Of a stretch of 64,000 bases of DNA, positions 60,001-64,000 are shown in pieces; position 1 is the first letter of the stretch; every line of letters starts with the position of its first letter. A program made the translations under genes and the position numbers. The stretch comes from Phoronis australis (lineage: Eukaryota > Phoronida > Phoronidae): positions 307,745 to 371,744 of the forward strand of contig NMRA01000038.1 in NCBI GenBank assembly GCA_002633005.1. The letters are read 5' to 3'. The notes under the pieces are model-generated. The model was not told where the DNA came from and made no database searches. It saw only the letters and a program-made list of their open reading frames with translations.

Positions 60001-60792
60001 GTCTGGAACGGGCCGGGCACATCAGTCATCCACATGATACTAAGAGGCTATTAGTTTACATTGTACGTTGGGCCTACTGTAAATTTTTGTTATTCGTTTG
60101 CCATTCAAATACACCAAGTTTATTATGTCTCAATAGAGACGCTGTCAGATTTGTTTAGCGTAGCCAAGGTGAAACCGGAAAAGTGAAAGATTGTCTCAGT
60201 TTCAACCGCACACAAAACCGCAAAAGCCCCGGTAGAACGAGGGCACTGCACCCTGTAGGTTACCAAATTTGTGATTTACAAAATTCATCTAGACTTCAGA
60301 ACATCTAGTATCTAAACGCACAGCCCCTCCCAGCCACCTCTCCTTCGCCACTTACAGGTGCATATCACGAGTCTGAGACTCAACGCTTACTTACAGCTTT
60401 TGCAATCGTTGAAGCAACTACACAGCCCGGAGTTCCAGGGTCTCTGGTTTTGTACATGCACAGCCATTCTAACATGTAACGTCAAAGAATGCCGTTTAAA
60501 GATCCCTAAAACTCAGTAGTTGATTTCCAGGTGCTGGTCGTGCTTGACTTTATGTAGGTGTGTCAGTTGTCAACATCGTGAGGTGACCTGGTTTCTCGCG
60601 TATCTTTATTATTTGCAGGCCTTGTAAAACAAGGGTTGATGCGACCTCTCGTGATAGAGTATTCGCATAGTTTCATGACCACAGAAACGAGGATACACCT
60701 AGTTTTTTGGCTCGCTGCGGACTGTGCGCAGACGTTATGACACCGTAATTGTCAGCTTTGTGAGTTGATAACACCATAGCTATTCCACTCAG
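57043..60792. other. Region expected to hold missing PLAC8 exons; repeats only
   Basis: No Cys-cluster exon was found on the minus strand. A G/C-rich repeat end with GGGGGGGCTCGAACGAGCCC is at about 57160-57198 and a lone N at 57318. A 28-bp unit (CATTCGAATCCCTGGGATAA plus TCAAGCCC) is tandemly duplicated at 58809-58864. Frames at 58318-58572, 58777-59073 and 59919-60158 are unsupported. Confidence 0.4.
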
Positions 60793-60830
60793 GCCCGTAG
60801 CCAGGGGAGGTTCAGGGGGTTCGATCGCGG
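60793..60830 (+). repeat. Transposon-end-like sequence
   Basis: CAGGCCCGTAGCCAGGGGAG followed by GTTCAGGGGGTTCGATCG resembles the CAG-starting G-rich termini of non-autonomous DNA transposons, like the fragment near 57.16 kb. Only one end was found. Confidence 0.35.
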
Positions 60831-61110
60831 AAAACTTAGGTCCAGCCTATCCGTTAAAAATAAGGTATAGATAGACAACAGCAACAACAACAACAAAATT
60901 GTTGCAGCTACTGGTAGTACTAACTATAACTACATGTATAACTAAGTTAGACGAATTTGCTTCGCTTAGCTTAATCATCGGGCTCTACCCGGCCCCAGGC
61001 CCAACTTCGCCCGAGTGGTGTTTGCGCAGATGACAGACGATTAGAGGAGGCTTTACGTCATTCATTGGCATTAAACGTGCGTGGTTGCTACCCCATTATC
61101 GTCAATATTA

Positions 61111-61394
61111 TCGTTGGCCAAATAAGTGAACGTTACGCCGTTAAATTACGTGCGGAAGTTGATTCTTGTTAGAGGCGTAAAGTAATTATTTACGCCGTAA
61201 AGTAATTATTACATTACTACGTAAAGTAAGTATTTGCGGCGCTAAAGGTTACTTTACGCCGTAAATATTTACTTTACGCCGCAAATAATTACTTTATGCC
61301 ACCTATAATTTGTTTATGCCGCACTTAATTACGCCTGTAACAAGAATTATGTTACGCACGTAAATGGTGTAACTTTCACCCGTTTGGCCAACGA
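61111..61394. mobile_element. 284-bp palindromic MITE in a TA target
   Basis: It runs from TCGTTGGCCAAATAAGTGAA to TTTGGCCAACGA with TA immediately outside both ends (61109-61110 and 61395-61396), as in Tc1/mariner-type insertions. Inside the termini, CTTGTTAGAGGCGTAA mirrors TTACGCCTGTAACAAG. The centre is a string of TTTACGCCGTAAATAATTAC-like units on alternating strands. Confidence 0.85.
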
Positions 61395-61543
61395 TACATC
61401 ATAAGGTAACAAGGGATTCTAGAAGTAAATGTCTATAACTAGCTAAGCTTTAAAACAGCGAAATAGCTCTCAAAAAGTAGTGTGCCATGAATTTCTTAAA
61501 ATCAACCAAGAAACAAAACAGCAGAAAATGTGATTGTTATCTG

Positions 61544-61801
61544 TTATTTTGGTGTACTTGCTAGCATAGCAGGGCAAGGGGTACTGGGGTGTTGGAGTTT
61601 TTCTATTATTTGTACAGAAAGATCTTGAATATTATGGTTTTTGGAATTGAAATGATTACCTATAGTATCAGAAATGTTTTTATGTATTATGTTAAATCTA
61701 TGATTACGAAACCGAGTTTGTAGATTATGTTGAGTTTGTCCTACGTATTGGATAGAACATTTTTTACAAGTTATAAGGTAAATAATATTGTTGATTGTCT
61801 T
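61544..61801 (-). pseudogene. GIY-YIG domain fragment of a second Penelope-like element
   Basis: The minus frame, open from 61801 to a stop at 61544, reads IIYLITCKKCSIQYVGQT, LQTRFRNHRF, TIGNHFNSKNHNIQDLSVQ and IIEKL. xxYxIxCxxCxxxYVGxT, RFRxH, GxHFxxxxH and VxIIEKL are characteristic of Penelope-type GIY-YIG nucleases. It differs clearly from the copy at 40 kb (different spacer after the first Cys), so it is another lineage. No reverse transcriptase is adjacent. Confidence 0.85.
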
Positions 61802-62104
61802 CTAATGAGGCGGAACTGATATGAATGAAATATTGTTTTTTATCCATTTATTAACCATTTAAATGGTATGCAAGAGTAGAATAGTTCTTATAACATTGAT
61901 TATTGTTTACAAATGATCTTCGTTCCAGTCACTGCAAATCGTGACTTCTTGGATCAAGCAGGGACAACATCTGGGGCACGGGTCAGGGCTGCGGCGACCT
62001 GAAGACTGAATGGGACTTCCTGACTTTGCAAAGACTGGCATTTAGTTTCGACCACTTCTGTAGGGTGAGGTAATTATTCATCAATATCCCTACTTCGTAT
62101 ACTT

Positions 62105-62556
62105 TTAAAAGGATAGTAAATCCTGAGATGATTTCCACCAATCCTCGTTCTGTCACCTGCTAGTGCATCACTGGCGTCAATCTTCCAAGTTAAAAGTATA
62201 CCAAACCCGGTTTTATCCTACTAACAGATACTAAAAACGACTTTCCATCCAGTTCTCTGAAACGAAATAATGCTCTGTAATGACTCGACAACCCCCTAAA
62301 GTGTTGAGGAAAATCAGAAAACTCCTTACAATTTCTGCTAAAAGGGCAAGCGTGACCTACGCTTTTAGCGAGTTACGCGGCATCTGTGGGAAAAGACCAC
62401 CCACCAAGGACCATAATGTCTAATTCGTGAGATAGTGGGTATAAATTCTTAGTTGATTCCTGCTTCATATTCAAGATTGACGCCAATGATGCAACAGCAA
62501 GCGAGAGATCGAGGATTGGTTGAAATCATCAAAATAGGGCTTAGAATCATTTTTAA
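62105..62556. mobile_element. TTAA-flanked MITE (family B), copy 2
   Basis: The left TTAAAAGGATAGTAAATCCT and right AATCATTTTTAA ends lie in TTAA. The outer arms are long inverted repeats: ACCAATCCTCG/CGAGGATTGGT and GGCGTCAATCTT/AAGATTGACGCC. The centre (GCTAAAAGGGCAAGCGTGAC) matches the 30.1-kb copy. Confidence 0.7.
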
Positions 62557-62818
62557 GGAAGGAATCACGTGAAAATTATTCCTACCCCATGACAAAGTTT
62601 GGACAGTATGTCCTTGCTGGGTGGACCTTCCACACAGTTGTCGTGTATTTCGCAAAAAGCGTAGGTTACGCTTGCTCGTTTAGCAAACTTTGAAAGAGTT
62701 TCAAAGTTTTCAACAAACTTTTGAGGATTGTCAATGGTTACAGAGTAATATTTTGTTTCAGAAAAATGGGTGGGAAAGTCATTTATATTGTAGGTCAATA
62801 AGCAAAACCCGGATCCTT
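62557..62818 (-). mobile_element. Family B MITE, copy 3, inverted next to copy 2
   Basis: On the minus strand, AGAAGGATCCGGGTTTTGCT leads into GCTAAACGAGCAAGCGTAAC, the family-B core. The 77-codon frame here (FSETKYYSVTIDNPQKFVEN ...) runs through the core. It abuts copy 2 head to head. Confidence 0.6.
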
Positions 62819-64000
62819 CTAAAAATGCAAGAACGTACTTAGTTTTCCGTATTCGTACGACATTCAGGCAATTTCATATGCGCATGAAATTAACAGTACG
62901 CGGACGTTGTTTTTGGTACTGGTACACGTGCTACACCACTCGGCGCATCTAATAACCGAAGTATCGTTTACGTTTGCATGCAAAAGTATAAAAATTAAAC
63001 CTGGGTTCAAAAATTTAGATATGTTCGGAGTAGTGAGCCTTCGGAGTAGTGAACGTTCAGAATGGTGTGCTGTGCCCATTTCCAGCGATGTAAGTAACTC
63101 GCAAAAATACAACCAGATAAAAATTCCGTCAAGTCATTCTCAGACTAAACAATTCCGTCTGAGTGTGTATGCACGACTGATTTGGAAGTTTGGTGGGTCG
63201 ACCTTTGCAAAATATCAAAGGTCCACAGTTCAGGAATTCGAACCACCCAGTGCGCTATCCTGGCTACGGGCCGGCACTGGTAGTACCGGTACGAAAAATT
63301 CAAAATTCATCCCGTACTGTTGTCCTCATAAGTTCAAGTGCTCTCTGAAAGTCACAAAGGCGTAATGTTGTGTGCCATTTGTCATGGCATTGAACTGAAA
63401 AACGACTCTGAACAAAAAGGTTTTTTCGTACAAGACCCCAATCGCCGAGTCTGGCCAATCCTCCATTTTCTTAAGCTCACACCAAGTGGATGGGCTCAGG
63501 TTTGACGAATAAGAGGGATAAAATTCAAATTAAACCGATTTTCTAATGTTATACATCAAAAATATCTTTCTTTTACAAACAAAAATCTCGAAAGCCACGA
63601 ATTTCTGTGCTCTCTAACAATAATCGCGGAAAAAAATAAATCGGTGCCACCCAAAAAATCTGAAGCAAATATCAATCAAATGCAAATGACCTCAATTGAG
63701 CTCCTCTGAACACAAACGTATGTTTGCTCATTCATTCCATTGCCCTGCTGTGCGTGAACTTGAAATCCTGCTTAATCTCAAGATCGTGTATGCGTGAACT
63801 TGGAATTGAACATTCTTTAAGGCAAAAAGATGAATTTTTTGTTCGGTGAAAAGAATTTTCGTAATTATTGGCCTCGCGATCAGCCATTTTCTCCTTTACC
63901 GTAAGTTCTGTAGCTGAACCGGAGGAATACGTGAATGGTTAAGTCGATTATTGTTTGGTGAAACTGATCGCCTGTAGTTGAAAAGGTTGGTTAAAATTGA
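62819..64000. other. Intergenic, no gene recognised
   Basis: The 152-codon frame at 62907-63365 has no recognisable domain. AGTGAGCCTTCGGAGTAGTG is a local duplication at about 63031-63050. Nothing else was identified before the window ends. Confidence 0.35.

Noticed and set aside
62907-63365. 152-codon plus-strand frame
   Set aside because: Composition is unremarkable, there is no domain, and it has an internal local duplication; not supported as a gene.
1-64000. CRISPR arrays, operons or bacterial promoters
   Set aside because: The window is eukaryotic; tandem repeats seen are satellites, with no spacer-repeat structure.

Overview
This window is animal nuclear DNA. It has GT-AG introns, a eukaryotic tRNA-Pro, low gene density, and many decayed retroelements and fold-back DNA elements. 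Penelope-like GIY-YIG fragments, LINE fragments, Cys-rich PLAC8 genes and signs of very high heterozygosity suggest a marine invertebrate. Amphioxus or another invertebrate deuterostome is my guess; the sequence alone does not prove it.

Layout. 1-12.5 kb: no recognised gene; two strong hairpins, one copy of a 140-bp MITE, a decayed LINE reverse transcriptase, and an unusual inverted repeat whose arms are built of ~21-bp units. 12.5-20.6 kb (+): a six-exon gene assembled here from phase-compatible exons, encoding a small putative type I membrane protein; its introns hold a 2.3-kb fold-back element, two 5-bp-TSD MITEs and an antisense LINE piece. 18.8 kb: tRNA-Pro(CGG) on the minus strand inside that gene. 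19.4-19.9 kb: a TCA-rich satellite with a 34-bp minisatellite. 21.2-24.7 kb (+): a single large exon of ~1,160-1,170 codons, acidic and Ser-rich with a basic C-terminal stretch. 28.2-35.0 kb (+): a complete four-exon PLAC8-family gene with a Pro/Gln-rich N-terminus; its introns carry three palindromic elements and a transposase remnant.

35-40 kb: no recognised gene. 40-44.5 kb: a Penelope-like GIY-YIG end, followed by a ~2-kb segment present twice around a 175-N gap. 45.3-48.7 kb (-): an intronless-looking gene for a ~945-residue protein, split in the assembly by a 541-bp repeated block joined with one N. Both repeated segments look like two alleles placed end to end. 51-52 kb: a MITE and an L1/Tx1-type LINE end. 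54.2-57.0 kb (-): the last two exons of a second PLAC8-family gene, convergent with the first. 60.8-62.8 kb: a TA-flanked palindromic MITE, a second GIY-YIG fragment, and copies of a repeat that may carry an old coding segment.

The PLAC8 genes are the only protein genes assigned to a family. The membrane protein, the large acidic protein and the 945-residue protein, which has five spaced basophilic-kinase-like motifs, are unrecognised and are the most interesting coding content. No pathway linking them can be read from the sequence.
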